A DNA stretch of 64,000 bases from Nocardioides agri (GCF_013778305.1 NZ_JACEIC010000004.1:214544-278543); one strand, 5' to 3'. Positions 20,368 through 28,319 are shown, counted from the first letter of the stretch. The notes: generated by a model from the letters alone, not told the origin. Program-made: numbers and translations.

Positions 20368-20380
20368 GGACACCCCGGGG
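20357..20380. repeat. duplicated CCCCGGGG palindrome
   Basis: CCCCGGGG occurs at 20357-20364 and 20373-20380, separated by eight bases. Each copy is self-complementary and the two can pair as an 8-bp stem. It overlaps the -10 region of the SigF-type promoter, so it may modulate the leader or bind a regulator. Confidence 0.55.
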
Positions 20381-20446
20381 ACCGGTCCCGCTACTGTTTC
20401 GCCACCGGTCTCGGGACCCGCACTCGACCAGCGCTAGGAATCACAC

Positions 20447-20857
20447 ATGGCCTCGAACCACCCGACGCCCGATCGTCGCGCCGACGTCGAACTGCGACTA
20501 CCCGCCGACGGCGCCTACGCATCCGTGCTCCGGACGACGACCGCCGGCCTGGCGGCGCGTCTGGACTTCCCGATCGACGACATCGAGGACCTGCGGATGG
20601 CTGTCGGCGAGGCCACCGCGATGGTCCTCGGCGACGCGGTCGCGGGCAGCGACGTGGTGGGCCGCTTCTACCAGCGGTCCGGGGAGCTGACCGTGAGCCT
20701 CACCGCCCAGGTCTCGGGTCCGACCAAGCTCGACTACGACAGCTTCGCCTGGCAGGTCCTCACGACGCTGGCGAGCGAGGCCGCGGCGTCGTCGACCGAC
20801 GACGAGCTCACCATCTCCCTGACCATGGTCTCCTCCCACCAGGAGCCGGGTCGCTGA
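20447..20857 (+). CDS. rsbW: anti-sigma factor, RsbW-type serine kinase fold
   Basis: 136 residues with a GHKL-like ATPase fold: LPADGAYASVLRTTTAGLAARL at the N-terminus, then an N-box region IEDLRMAVGEATAMVL near residue 45. Such proteins hold SigF/SigB-type sigma factors inactive until an anti-anti-sigma factor takes them over. The later ATP-binding boxes are weak, so kinase activity is uncertain. It sits one base before sigF, as in other rsbW-sigF pairs. No anti-anti-sigma factor gene is in the window. Confidence 0.87.
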   Translation: MASNHPTPDRRADVELRLPADGAYASVLRTTTAGLAARLDFPIDDIEDLRMAVGEATAMVLGDAVAGSDVVGRFYQRSGELTVSLTAQVSGPTKLDYDSFAWQVLTTLASEAAASSTDDELTISLTMVSSHQEPGR

Positions 20858-20858
20858 G

Positions 20859-21662
20859 ATGACCGAGCTGGACGACGACGCGCCCGGCGGCTTGACCGGC
20901 GCCGAGCTGACGCGGCAGCGCAGCGCTGACCTGTTCGCGGTCCTCCGCGACGAGGACGCCCCGCAGGCGAGCCGCGACGCCGCCCGCGAGGGCCTGGTGC
21001 GGCTGCACCTGCCGCTGGTCGAGCACTGCGCCCGGAGGTTCCGCAACCGTGGCGAGCCGCTCGAGGACCTGGTGCAGGTCGGCACGATCGGCCTGATCAA
21101 GTCGGTGGACCGCTTCGACCTCGAGCGCGGGGTGGAGTTCTCGACGTACGCGACGCCGACGATCATCGGCGAGATCAAGCGCTACTTCCGCGACAAGGGC
21201 TGGGCGATCCGGGTGCCGCGCCGGCTCCAGGAGCTGCGCATGCAGATCGGCACCGCGACCGGCGAGCTGACGCAGAGCCTGGGTCGCTCGCCGACGGCGC
21301 GCGAGCTGGCCGAGGCGATCGGCTGCACGGTCGAGGAGATCGTCGAGGGCATCGAGTCCAGCAACGCGTACTCGACGCTGTCGCTGGACGCCAGCGACGA
21401 CGGCGAGGACGGCGGCGCGGCCACGATGCTCGACGCGATCGGCATCGAGGACATCGGGCTGGAGCACGTCGAGATCCGCGAGTCGATCAAGCCGCTGCTC
21501 GACCGGCTGGCCCCGCGGGAGAAGAAGATCCTGCTGCTGCGGTTCTTCAAGAACATGACCCAGTCGCAGATCGCCGAGGAGATCGGGGTCTCCCAGATGC
21601 ACGTCTCACGGCTGCTCAACCGGACGCTCGAGCAGCTGCGGACCTCGCTCGAGCAGGACTAG
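20859..21662 (+). CDS. sigF: SigF/SigB-family stress sigma factor
   Basis: 267 residues with regions 2, 3 and 4 of group 3 sigma factors: EDLVQVGTIGLIKSVDRFD (region 2, near 69), FSTYATPTIIGEIKRYFRD near 95, and a C-terminal helix-turn-helix MTQSQIAEEIGVSQMHVSRL near 232. It directs RNA polymerase to stress or differentiation genes and is bound by the adjacent RsbW. It is co-transcribed with rsbW from a promoter matching its own consensus. The 3' end overlaps the converging membrane-protein gene by four bases. Confidence 0.93.
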   Translation: MTELDDDAPGGLTGAELTRQRSADLFAVLRDEDAPQASRDAAREGLVRLHLPLVEHCARRFRNRGEPLEDLVQVGTIGLIKSVDRFDLERGVEFSTYATPTIIGEIKRYFRDKGWAIRVPRRLQELRMQIGTATGELTQSLGRSPTARELAEAIGCTVEEIVEGIESSNAYSTLSLDASDDGEDGGAATMLDAIGIEDIGLEHVEIRESIKPLLDRLAPREKKILLLRFFKNMTQSQIAEEIGVSQMHVSRLLNRTLEQLRTSLEQD

Positions 21663-22054
21663 ACCGTCGGGTCCGCGTCGGCGGCCTCGAGCGCCTCGAT
21701 GCTCGCCGGGTGGAAGACCCCCACCAGCACGATCACGGCCACCAGGGCGACCGCGATCGCGACCGCGGTGGTGGAGCCGCCCCAGAAGCTCCAGGCGACG
21801 CCGAGCTGGATGAGCTGGGCCAGCACGACCGGGCTGCGCGCCCACGACCGGCGCCGCGACAGCCCGCGCGCGCAGACGAGCAGCCCGACGCCGTACGCGA
21901 GGAAGAACAGGCCGGTCGTGGCCGCGACCGCGACCCGGTCCGAGTCGACGCTCGCCACCTCGAGCACGGCGTACCCGAGCAGGAGGAGGCCCTCCACGGC
22001 CACCAGGGAGGCGGCGACGAGCAGCGGGGCCGGGGCGGTGGCGGGTCGAGACAC
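21659..22054 (-). CDS. small integral membrane protein, unknown function
   Basis: 131 residues with four predicted membrane helices (about 10-32, 42-62, 73-90 and 95-113) and short loops. The ends are charged, with a C-terminal acidic tail EALEAADADPTV. No catalytic or binding motif was recognised. It converges with sigF and shares the stop region. Many actinobacteria encode similar short four-helix proteins of unknown role. Confidence 0.65.
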   Translation of the reverse strand: MSRPATAPAPLLVAASLVAVEGLLLLGYAVLEVASVDSDRVAVAATTGLFFLAYGVGLLVCARGLSRRRSWARSPVVLAQLIQLGVAWSFWGGSTTAVAIAVALVAVIVLVGVFHPASIEALEAADADPTV

Positions 22055-22248
22055 CCGAGAAGCCTAGAGGTCGTGCCTGCTGTGACGGACAAGACCATGT
22101 CAAGGGGTTGTTTAGCGATCAAAGACTTGCAACCCTAGAGGGGCGACTGCGTGACTTGCAGTTGCTTTCTCGTGCCCACCGACGGCACCTCAGGCCGCGC
22201 ACCCGCGGCCGCCCCACCTTTGCTTGAAGAAAGAGGGTTGCCCCAGCC

Positions 22249-22500
22249 ATGGATTGGCGCCACCTCTCCGCGTGCCTCGACGAGGACCCGGAGCTGTTCT
22301 TCCCGATCGGCAACACCGGTCCGGCCATCCTCCAGATCGAGGAGGCCAAGCAGGTGTGCCGACGCTGCGAGGTGCGCGAGCAGTGCCTCGCGTGGGCGCT
22401 CGAGGCTGGCCAGGACCACGGCGTGTGGGGCGGCCTGAGCGAGGACGAGCGTCGCGCGCTCAAGCGTCGCACCGCACGGGCCCGGGTCCGCACCGCCTGA
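22249..22500 (+). CDS. whiB1: WhiB1-type iron-sulfur transcription factor
   Basis: 83 residues with the four cluster-ligating cysteines (C9, C37, C40, C46) and the turn GVWGG (residues 58-62). A basic DNA-contacting tail RRALKRRTARARVR follows. Start MDWRH and length match WhiB1, an essential NO-sensitive [4Fe-4S] protein that binds the primary sigma factor. AAAGAGGG lies before the ATG. The 194-bp upstream region holds two GACTTGCA direct repeats that may take part in its control. Confidence 0.93.
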   Translation: MDWRHLSACLDEDPELFFPIGNTGPAILQIEEAKQVCRRCEVREQCLAWALEAGQDHGVWGGLSEDERRALKRRTARARVRTA

Positions 22501-22516
22501 CCGCCCGATCTGGTCG

Positions 22517-23992
22517 CTAGTCGACCGGTACGTCGAGCGCAGCCCGCGTGCCGCGCCCGCTCGGCGCCGGTCCGATCTCGAGCTGTCCGCCGAGCTCGGA
22601 CTCGACCAGCGTCCGCACGATCGACAGCCCCAGGCTGCTCGACTGATCGAGGTCGAAGTCGGCCGGCAGGCCGCGCCCGTCGTCGTCGACCGTCACGTGC
22701 AGTCGGCCGACCAGCCGCTGCGCGTGCAGGACGATCTCGCCGGTGACCTCGGCGTCGTCCGGGTCGTAGCCGTGCTCGACGGCGTTCTGGAGCAGCTCGG
22801 TCAGCACCATCGCCAGCGCCGTCGCGTGCTCCGAGGCCAGCACCCCGAAGCTGCCGGTCCTCCGGACGCGGACCCGGCTCCCGACGGCGCTGACCTCGGT
22901 GACCATCCGGCCCAGCGGGTCGACGATCTCGTCGACGTCCACCCGCTCCTCGACGGCCTGGCTGAGGATCTCGTGCACGATCGCGATCGACCCGACCCGG
23001 CGGACCGCCTCCTCGAGCGCCAGCCGCGCGGACTCCGAGTCCATCCGCCGCGCCTGGAGCCGCAGCAGCGCGGCCACGGTCTGGAGGTTGTTCTTCACCC
23101 GGTGGTGGATCTCGCGGATCGTCGCGTCCTTGGTGACCAGCTCGCGGTCGCGGCGGCGCAGGTCGGTGACGTCGCGGACCAGCACCAGGGCGCCGATCCG
23201 GTCCCCCTGGGGACGCAGCGGGATCGCCCGCACGATCAGCGACACCCCGTCGGTCCCGATCTCGGTGTCGCGGTGCGCGCGGCCGCCGAGCACGGCGCTC
23301 AGCGTCTCCTCGTCGGGCCGCCGCCGCGGCGGCACCAGCTCCCGGGTGGTCTCGGCGAGCGAGAGCCCCGCGAGGTCGCCGGAGAGGCCGAGGCGCCGGA
23401 ACACCGACAGCGCGTTGGGGCTGGCGTAGACGACCTTGCCGGCCGCGTCGACGCGGAGGAACCCGTCCCCCACCCGCGGGCTGTCGGCGTGGTCGCTGCG
23501 CTGCCCGGGCGCCGGGAAGTGCCCGTGGGCGATCATCTGGGTCAGGTCCGCGGCGGTCTGCAGGTAGGAGAGCTCCAGCCGGCTGGGGGTGCGGACGCCG
23601 AGGAGGTTGGTGTTGCGGGCCACCACCGCGATCACCCGCCCGGCCCGGCGTACCGGGATCGTCTCGACCCGGACCGGCACGTCGTCTCGCCATTCGGGAT
23701 CGCCTTCGCGGACCAGCCGGCCCTGCCCGTACGCCGCGTCGATCAGCGGTCGTCGACCGACGGGCACGAACGTGCCGACCACGTCGTCGACGTACGCCGT
23801 GGGGCCGGTCGTCGGGCGCATCTGGCCGGCCGCCCAGAACCCCTTCCCCTCCTGGTCAGGCAGCCACAGCACCAGGTCGGCGAAGGACAGGTCGGCGATG
23901 ATCTGCCAGTCCGCCTGGAGCAGCTGGAGCCACGCGACGTCCTCGTCGTCGAGGTCGGTGTGGCTGCGCACCAGGTCGATGAGGGACGGCAC
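22517..23992 (-). CDS. pdtaS: PdtaS-like sensor histidine kinase (GAF/PAS, HisKA_2, HATPase_c)
   Basis: 491 residues, no membrane segment. An N-terminal GAF-like domain (about 1-160, DWQIIADLSFADLVLWLPD) is followed by a PAS domain (about 175-290, FLRVDAAGKVVYASPNALS). Then come the phosphoacceptor region IREIHHRVKNNLQTVAALL near 305 and the ATPase domain with VLTELLQNAVEHGYDP and DDDGRGLPADF. This is the PdtaS design, which phosphorylates the RNA-binding antiterminator PdtaR, not encoded here. GTG 23992 is chosen because TACCCT lies seven bases before it and mycobacterial homologues begin there. A longer start at 24061 would overlap the divergent gene. Confidence 0.88.
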   Translation of the reverse strand: MPSLIDLVRSHTDLDDEDVAWLQLLQADWQIIADLSFADLVLWLPDQEGKGFWAAGQMRPTTGPTAYVDDVVGTFVPVGRRPLIDAAYGQGRLVREGDPEWRDDVPVRVETIPVRRAGRVIAVVARNTNLLGVRTPSRLELSYLQTAADLTQMIAHGHFPAPGQRSDHADSPRVGDGFLRVDAAGKVVYASPNALSVFRRLGLSGDLAGLSLAETTRELVPPRRRPDEETLSAVLGGRAHRDTEIGTDGVSLIVRAIPLRPQGDRIGALVLVRDVTDLRRRDRELVTKDATIREIHHRVKNNLQTVAALLRLQARRMDSESARLALEEAVRRVGSIAIVHEILSQAVEERVDVDEIVDPLGRMVTEVSAVGSRVRVRRTGSFGVLASEHATALAMVLTELLQNAVEHGYDPDDAEVTGEIVLHAQRLVGRLHVTVDDDGRGLPADFDLDQSSSLGLSIVRTLVESELGGQLEIGPAPSGRGTRAALDVPVD

Positions 23993-23999
23993 GGTGGCA

Positions 24000-24005
24000 A
24001 GGGTA
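24000..24005 (-). promoter_or_regulatory. -10 box of leaderless pdtaS
   Basis: Minus-strand TACCCT (24005-24000), seven bases, then the GTG at 23992. This supports the GTG as the true start with little or no 5' leader. Confidence 0.45.
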
Positions 24006-24059
24006 GGCCGGGTGGGACCCCCACTGGACCTCTGGACGCCCTTTGGCAGGATGGGGCAC

Positions 24060-24911
24060 ATGTCCGGGTCATACTGGCGGCAGGTTCATGCCGAGGGTCT
24101 TGCAGTGCCCTCCGACCGTCCTCTGGACGAGCTCACCGCCGAGCTGACCCGGATGCTGGGCGACCCGGACCCGGCCCTGCGGGACGGCACGGCGTACCCC
24201 ACGCTGACGACCTGGATCGAGCGGGGCGTCTACGACGACCTGCTCGCCGGGCTCGGCGACGGCATGGCGATGGGGCTCCTGGTCGGGATCGGCGAGCGCG
24301 ACACCGACACCGTGTTCCGGCGCAGCTTCTCGGCGCTCGTGCTGGGTGAGTGCATCGCGCGCGACAACGTCCGGCCGCTGCTGCCCGGCGGCAAGATCCT
24401 CGAGTGGGGCGACCGGCTGACGACGTGGCTGCTGCGCGAGCGCGACCTGCGCGGCTTCGTGCCGGGCAAGGGCTGGGCGCACGGGGTCGCCCACGGCGCC
24501 GACGCGCTGACCGTGCTCGCCCGCTCCCCGCACCTCGCCACCCCCGAGCTGACCGTGCTCCTCGACGTCGTCGCCGACCGCCTGCTGCTGCCGGTCGACC
24601 GGCTGTTCAGCAACGGCGAGCCGGACCGCCTGGCGTTCGCCACCGTCGCGGTGCTGCGCCGCAACGTCGTCCCGCTGCAGGTGCTGGAGCCGTGGATCGC
24701 GCGGATCGCGGCGGCCGCCGGCACCCGCGCGGGGTACGACGAGCGCGACCCCTACCTGGTCGGCGGCAACGCCGAGGCCTTCCTGCGCGCGCTCTACCTG
24801 CAGCTGTCGCTGGGCAGCCGGCCGCCCCAGCTTCGCTCCGACCTGCTGCTGGTCGTGGTCGACGCCCTGAAGTCGACCAACCACGGCTACCTCGGTGCGA
24901 CTGGTGAGTAA
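24060..24911 (+). CDS. DUF2785 domain protein
   Basis: 283 residues with the helical-repeat DUF2785 pattern: YPTLTTWIERGVYDDLL near residue 45, DTVFRRSFSALVLGECIARD near 84, and GFVPGKGWAHGVAHGADAL near 137. The GxGWxHxxAHGAD segment is the family hallmark. The function is unknown and the protein appears cytoplasmic. The ATG at 24060 lies 67 bp from the pdtaS start on the other strand, with GGCAGGATGGGG before it. Its end meets the promoter of the next gene. Confidence 0.82.
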   Translation: MSGSYWRQVHAEGLAVPSDRPLDELTAELTRMLGDPDPALRDGTAYPTLTTWIERGVYDDLLAGLGDGMAMGLLVGIGERDTDTVFRRSFSALVLGECIARDNVRPLLPGGKILEWGDRLTTWLLRERDLRGFVPGKGWAHGVAHGADALTVLARSPHLATPELTVLLDVVADRLLLPVDRLFSNGEPDRLAFATVAVLRRNVVPLQVLEPWIARIAAAAGTRAGYDERDPYLVGGNAEAFLRALYLQLSLGSRPPQLRSDLLLVVVDALKSTNHGYLGATGE

Positions 24912-24914
24912 CCT
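24909..24914 (+). promoter_or_regulatory. -10 box of leaderless TPP-enzyme gene
   Basis: TAACCT is followed by exactly six bases and the ATG at 24921. It overlaps the stop codon of the preceding gene. Confidence 0.4.
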
Positions 24915-24920
24915 GCGCTC

Positions 24921-26588
24921 ATGCCCGACTCCACGGACCTGACCGGCCACGCCGGCGAGCTCGGCGTCGCCGTCGCCCGCGCGCACGGCGTCGAGACGAT
25001 GTTCACCCTCTCCGGTGCGCACGTCTTCCCGCTGTACGACGGAGCGGTCAAGGTCGCCGACACGGACAGGCCGATGCGCCTGCTCGACGTGCGGCACGAG
25101 CAGACGGCCGCGTTCGCGGCCGAGGCGACCGGCAAGCTGACCCGGGTCCCGGGTCTCGCCGTGCTCACCGCGGGGCCAGGGGTGACCAACGGCCTGAGCG
25201 CGGTCGCCCAGGCGCAGTTCGCCGGCTCCCCCATGGTCGTGGTGGGCGGCCGCGCGCCGCAGAGCCGCTGGGGCACCGGCGCGCTGCAGGAGCTCGACCA
25301 GCCGCCGATCTTCGCGCCGGTCTCCAAGCTGGCCCGGACGATCCCGACGGCGGCCGACGTGCTCGAGGACATGCACGACGCGTTCGTGACGGCGGCCTCG
25401 CCGCACCGCGGACCGGTCTTCGTCGACGTGCCGATGGACGAGCTGTTCAACAGCGCCAGCGGGCCGCTCCCGACCGTGACCGCTGCACGCGGCGCCGACC
25501 CGGACACCGACGCGCTCACCAGGGTCGCCGAGCTGCTCGCCGGCGCGGCCCACCCGGTCCTGATCCTCGGCACCGACGTGTGGGCCGACCACGCCGAGGA
25601 GGCCGCGCTCCGGTTCGTCGAGGCGACCGGGATCCCCGCGATCACCAACGGCATGGGCCGCGGCGTCGTGCCCGGCGGGCACCCGCTGCTGGTCACCAAG
25701 GCGCGCGGCGTCGCCCTCGGTGGCGCCGACCTCGTCGTCGTCGTCGGCACCCCGCTCGACTTCCGCCTCGGCTACGGCCTCTTCGGCGGCCAGGACGGCG
25801 CGCCCGCCCGGGTCGTGCACGTCGCCGACTCCCCCGAGCAGCTGTCACGGCACGCCGAGCTGGCGGCGGCCGTCTCCGGCGATCTGACCGCGGTCTTCGA
25901 CGGCCTGCTCGCCGAGCTCGAGGCCCGGGCCCGGCGCCCCGACTGGTCGACCTGGGTCGCCGACCTCCAGGGGGCGGTCACGGCGGCCGTCGAGCGCGAC
26001 GCGGCGCTGCTCGGCGCCGAGGCCGACCCCATCCACCCGGCCCGGATCTACGGCGAGCTGCTGCCCCGCCTCGCGGAGGACGCCGTGGTGATCGGCGACG
26101 GCGGCGACTTCGTCAGCTTCGCCGGCAAGTTCGTCGAGCCGAAGCGCCCCGGCGGTTGGCTCGACCCCGGCCCCTACGGCTGCCTGGGCGCCGGTCTGGG
26201 CGCCGCGATCGCGGCCCGCCTGGCCCGACCCTCGGCGCAGGTCGTGCTGCTCCTCGGCGACGGTGCGGCGGGCTTCTCGCTGATGGACGTCGACACACTC
26301 GTGCGGCACGACCTGCCGGTCGTGATGGTGATGGGCAACAACTCCGCGTGGGGCCTGGAGAAGGGCCCGATGCAGATGCTCTACGGCTACGACGTCATCG
26401 CCGACCTCGCGCCGTCCACCTCCTACGACGGCGTCGTGAAGGCGCTCGGCGGAGCCGGCGAGACCGTCGCGGACCCGCGCCAGATCGGGCCGGCGCTGGA
26501 CCGCGCGTTCGCGTCGGGCGTGCCCTACCTGGTCAACGTGATCACCGACGTCGCCGCGACCTACCCGAGGAACAGCTTCGGTGTCTGA
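24921..26588 (+). CDS. acetolactate synthase-like thiamine diphosphate enzyme
   Basis: 555 residues with the three-domain TPP layout. The N-terminal Pyr domain has the catalytic glutamate in LLDVRHEQTAAFAAEATGK near residue 59. A central domain has a weak FAD/ADP-like region near 195-330. The C-terminal PP domain has LLGDGAAGFSLMDVDTL near 447 closing with MGNN near 475. It resembles the mycobacterial protein named IlvG, whose substrate is not settled; no ilvN partner is present. An oxalyl-CoA decarboxylase-type or 2-hydroxyacyl-CoA lyase role is possible. It overlaps the GNAT gene by eight bases. Confidence 0.85.
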   Translation: MPDSTDLTGHAGELGVAVARAHGVETMFTLSGAHVFPLYDGAVKVADTDRPMRLLDVRHEQTAAFAAEATGKLTRVPGLAVLTAGPGVTNGLSAVAQAQFAGSPMVVVGGRAPQSRWGTGALQELDQPPIFAPVSKLARTIPTAADVLEDMHDAFVTAASPHRGPVFVDVPMDELFNSASGPLPTVTAARGADPDTDALTRVAELLAGAAHPVLILGTDVWADHAEEAALRFVEATGIPAITNGMGRGVVPGGHPLLVTKARGVALGGADLVVVVGTPLDFRLGYGLFGGQDGAPARVVHVADSPEQLSRHAELAAAVSGDLTAVFDGLLAELEARARRPDWSTWVADLQGAVTAAVERDAALLGAEADPIHPARIYGELLPRLAEDAVVIGDGGDFVSFAGKFVEPKRPGGWLDPGPYGCLGAGLGAAIAARLARPSAQVVLLLGDGAAGFSLMDVDTLVRHDLPVVMVMGNNSAWGLEKGPMQMLYGYDVIADLAPSTSYDGVVKALGGAGETVADPRQIGPALDRAFASGVPYLVNVITDVAATYPRNSFGV

Positions 26589-27084
26589 GTCGCTCGCCCC
26601 CGGCGTCCTCGTCCGGCGCGCGCGCCCCGACGACCTCGACGCGGTCGGCGAGGTCACGGTCGCGGCGTACGCGGAGTTCACCCAGGGGCCCGACGACCAC
26701 TACATCGCGCTCCTCCGGGACGCCGCCCGGCGCGACCGCGAGGCCCAGCTGTGGCTGGCCGAGCTCGACGGGGAGGTGGTCGGCACGGTCACGCTCGCGC
26801 CCGAGGGCTCGCCGTGGCGGGAGATCGGGGAGCCGGGCGAGGGCGAGTTCCGGATGCTCGCGGTCGCGCCGTCCGCGCGCCGGCGAGGCGTCGGCGAGGC
26901 ACTCATGCGGCTGGTGTTCGAGCGGTTCCGCGAGCTCGGCGCGCACGCGATCGTGCTCTCCAGCCTGGCGGAGATGTCCGCGGCCCACCGCGTCTACGCA
27001 CGGCTCGGCTTCGTCCGCCTGCCGGAGCGGGACTGGTCCCCCGTCCCGGGCGTCGACCTGATCGCCTTCCGGGTAGAGCTCTGA
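26581..27084 (+). CDS. GNAT family N-acetyltransferase
   Basis: 167 residues covering one GNAT domain. The acetyl-CoA loop is in FRMLAVAPSARRRGVGEALM near residue 91. Motif B follows as VLSSLAEMSAAHRVYARLGF. The acceptor is unknown. The start lies inside the end of the TPP enzyme gene (8-bp overlap) and its stop shares a base with the next ATG. The three genes are probably one operon. Confidence 0.9.
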   Translation: MSESLAPGVLVRRARPDDLDAVGEVTVAAYAEFTQGPDDHYIALLRDAARRDREAQLWLAELDGEVVGTVTLAPEGSPWREIGEPGEGEFRMLAVAPSARRRGVGEALMRLVFERFRELGAHAIVLSSLAEMSAAHRVYARLGFVRLPERDWSPVPGVDLIAFRVEL

Positions 27085-27449
27085 TGGACGCGACCCTCAC
27101 CTTCACCGTCACCGACGCCGACACCGCCGCGGCGGTCGGCTCCGGCAGCCTGCCGGTGCTCGGCACGCCCCGGCTGCTCGCCTGGTGCGAGGCCGCCACG
27201 TGCGCCGCGATCGACCCGACGCTGCGGCACGGGCAGACCAGCGTCGGCACCCGCGTCGAGCTCGAGCACACCGCGGCCAGCGCGGTCGGGCAGGAGGTCG
27301 AGGTGACCGCGTCCGCGACGTACGTCGACGGGCGGCTGCACCGCTTCACCGTCGCCGCGAGGAACGTCGGCGGGAAGGTCGTCGGCACCGGCGAGGTGAC
27401 CCGGGTCGTCGTCGACGCCGAGCGGTTCCTGAGCCGGATTTCGTCGTAG
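27084..27449 (+). CDS. hotdog-fold thioesterase, FlK-like
   Basis: 121 residues forming a single hotdog domain. LPVLGTPRLLAWCEAATCAA (about 25-44), with the Thr-containing central helix, and SVGTRVELEHTAASAVGQEV (about 55-74) match thioesterases resembling fluoroacetyl-CoA thioesterase FlK. It probably hydrolyses a small acyl-CoA. The ATG overlaps the GNAT stop (TGATG). Together with the TPP enzyme and GNAT this hints at a small acyl-CoA pathway, which is speculative. Confidence 0.82.
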   Translation: MDATLTFTVTDADTAAAVGSGSLPVLGTPRLLAWCEAATCAAIDPTLRHGQTSVGTRVELEHTAASAVGQEVEVTASATYVDGRLHRFTVAARNVGGKVVGTGEVTRVVVDAERFLSRISS

Positions 27450-27473
27450 CGGACGCATTTGAGAGACTGTCCG

Positions 27474-27493
27474 TTGGCCCCTGAACGGGCCAA
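27474..27493 (+). repeat. hairpin in the bL37 leader
   Basis: TTGGCCC and GGGCCAA form a 7-bp stem with the six-base loop CTGAAC, ending 24 bases before the bL37 ATG. It may end the upstream operon or act in the leader of the ribosomal protein gene. Confidence 0.55.
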
Positions 27494-27517
27494 GCACCGT
27501 CCCTTCAGGAGGAAACC

Positions 27518-27592
27518 ATGGGCAAGACCGGCCGCAAGCGCCGCGCTCGGAAGAAGAAGGGCGCGAACCACGGCAAGCGCCCCAACGCCTGA
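27518..27592 (+). CDS. 50S ribosomal protein bL37 (24 residues)
   Basis: A 24-residue, strongly basic protein beginning MGKTGRKRRARKKKG and ending GANHGKRPNA. I recognise it as bL37, an extra protein of the large subunit seen in mycobacterial ribosome structures and conserved in actinobacteria. The ribosome binding site AGGAGG lies seven bases before the ATG, and a strong terminator follows 14 bases after the stop, so it is a monocistronic or leader-controlled unit. It is too short for most gene finders. Confidence 0.85.
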   Translation: MGKTGRKRRARKKKGANHGKRPNA

Positions 27593-27606
27593 GCGCAGAT
27601 GTGACA

Positions 27607-27636
27607 GATCCCCCGAACCGCCCGGTTCGGGGGATC
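27607..27636 (+). terminator. intrinsic terminator after bL37
   Basis: A perfect 13-bp inverted repeat GATCCCCCGAACC / GGTTCGGGGGATC with a four-base loop, followed by TTCGCCTTTC. It is the strongest terminator-like stem in the window. Confidence 0.88.
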
Positions 27637-27668
27637 TTCGCCTTTCGGGGCTGCGGCAAGGTGGCGGC

Positions 27669-27896
27669 ATGGTGCTCCTCGTGCCCCGCCAGATCCGGAT
27701 GAACGGCATGACCGGCTCGGTGCCCTACTACGGCGGCCGGCTCACGCCCGCCCAGGCACACGCCGCCGCGCACCCGCCCCAACGCCCGCCCGCCCCGCCG
27801 CGCCGCGACCCGGTCGCCGCGCTCGACGAGCTGCTCGGGCAGGGCGTGATCACCCGGGCCGAGTACGACGAGCTGCGCGCGCGGGTGGGCTCGTGA
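27669..27896 (+). CDS. small SHOCT-domain protein
   Basis: 75 residues. A basic N-terminal part (MVLLVPRQIRMNGMTGSVPY) and an Ala/Pro-rich linker lead to a C-terminal SHOCT motif DPVAALDELLGQGVITRAEY. SHOCT is a short helical oligomerisation module. The ATG at 27669 follows AAGGTGGCGG. The stop overlaps the DUF6325 start, so the two form one unit. Such SHOCT plus DUF6325 pairs recur in actinobacteria; the function is unknown. Confidence 0.75.
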   Translation: MVLLVPRQIRMNGMTGSVPYYGGRLTPAQAHAAAHPPQRPPAPPRRDPVAALDELLGQGVITRAEYDELRARVGS

Positions 27897-28309
27897 CCGG
27901 CCCGGTGCAGGTGCTGGTCGTCGGGTTCGAGGAGGCCTCCTACTCCGGAGTGGTGCTGGCCGAGCTGCGCCGGCTGCGCGAGGCGGGCGTGGTGCGCCTC
28001 GTCGACGTGCTGCTCGTGCGGCGCGGCGAGGACGGCGACTTCGAGACGCTGCCCCTGCCGCCCGGCGCCGACCCCGATCTCGGCCGGATCGCGGCCGAGA
28101 TCCTCGGTGGCGGCGGGGACGAGGACGACCGGGACCCGGAGACCTGGTCGCTGGCGGACGCGGTCGAGCCCGGCGGCGTCGCCGCCGTCGCGCTGCTCGA
28201 GCACCTGTGGGCGGCGTCGCTGCTCGACGCGATCGACACCGCCGGCGGCCGCCCGCTCGGCGAGCTGTGGCTCTCCCCGGCAGACCGGGACCTGATCCCG
28301 GAGGGCTGA
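27893..28309 (+). CDS. DUF6325-like protein
   Basis: 138 residues, very acidic. It starts with a ferredoxin-like strand VQVLVVGFEEASYSGVVLAE, continues with RLVDVLLVRRGEDGDFETL and then an acidic loop GGGGDEDDRDPET. A helical tail AAVALLEHLWAASLLDAID follows. The pattern agrees with DUF6325/DUF1269-like proteins that pair with SHOCT proteins. It has no membrane segment and no enzymatic motif. It overlaps the SHOCT gene by four bases (GTGA). Confidence 0.7.
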   Translation: MTGPVQVLVVGFEEASYSGVVLAELRRLREAGVVRLVDVLLVRRGEDGDFETLPLPPGADPDLGRIAAEILGGGGDEDDRDPETWSLADAVEPGGVAAVALLEHLWAASLLDAIDTAGGRPLGELWLSPADRDLIPEG

Positions 28310-28319
28310 GCGCTCCGGC

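Noticed and set aside
24921..27449. TPP enzyme, GNAT and thioesterase as a biosynthetic gene cluster
   Set aside because: Only three small-molecule genes with no core synthase, carrier or transporter; an operon is supported but a natural-product cluster is not.
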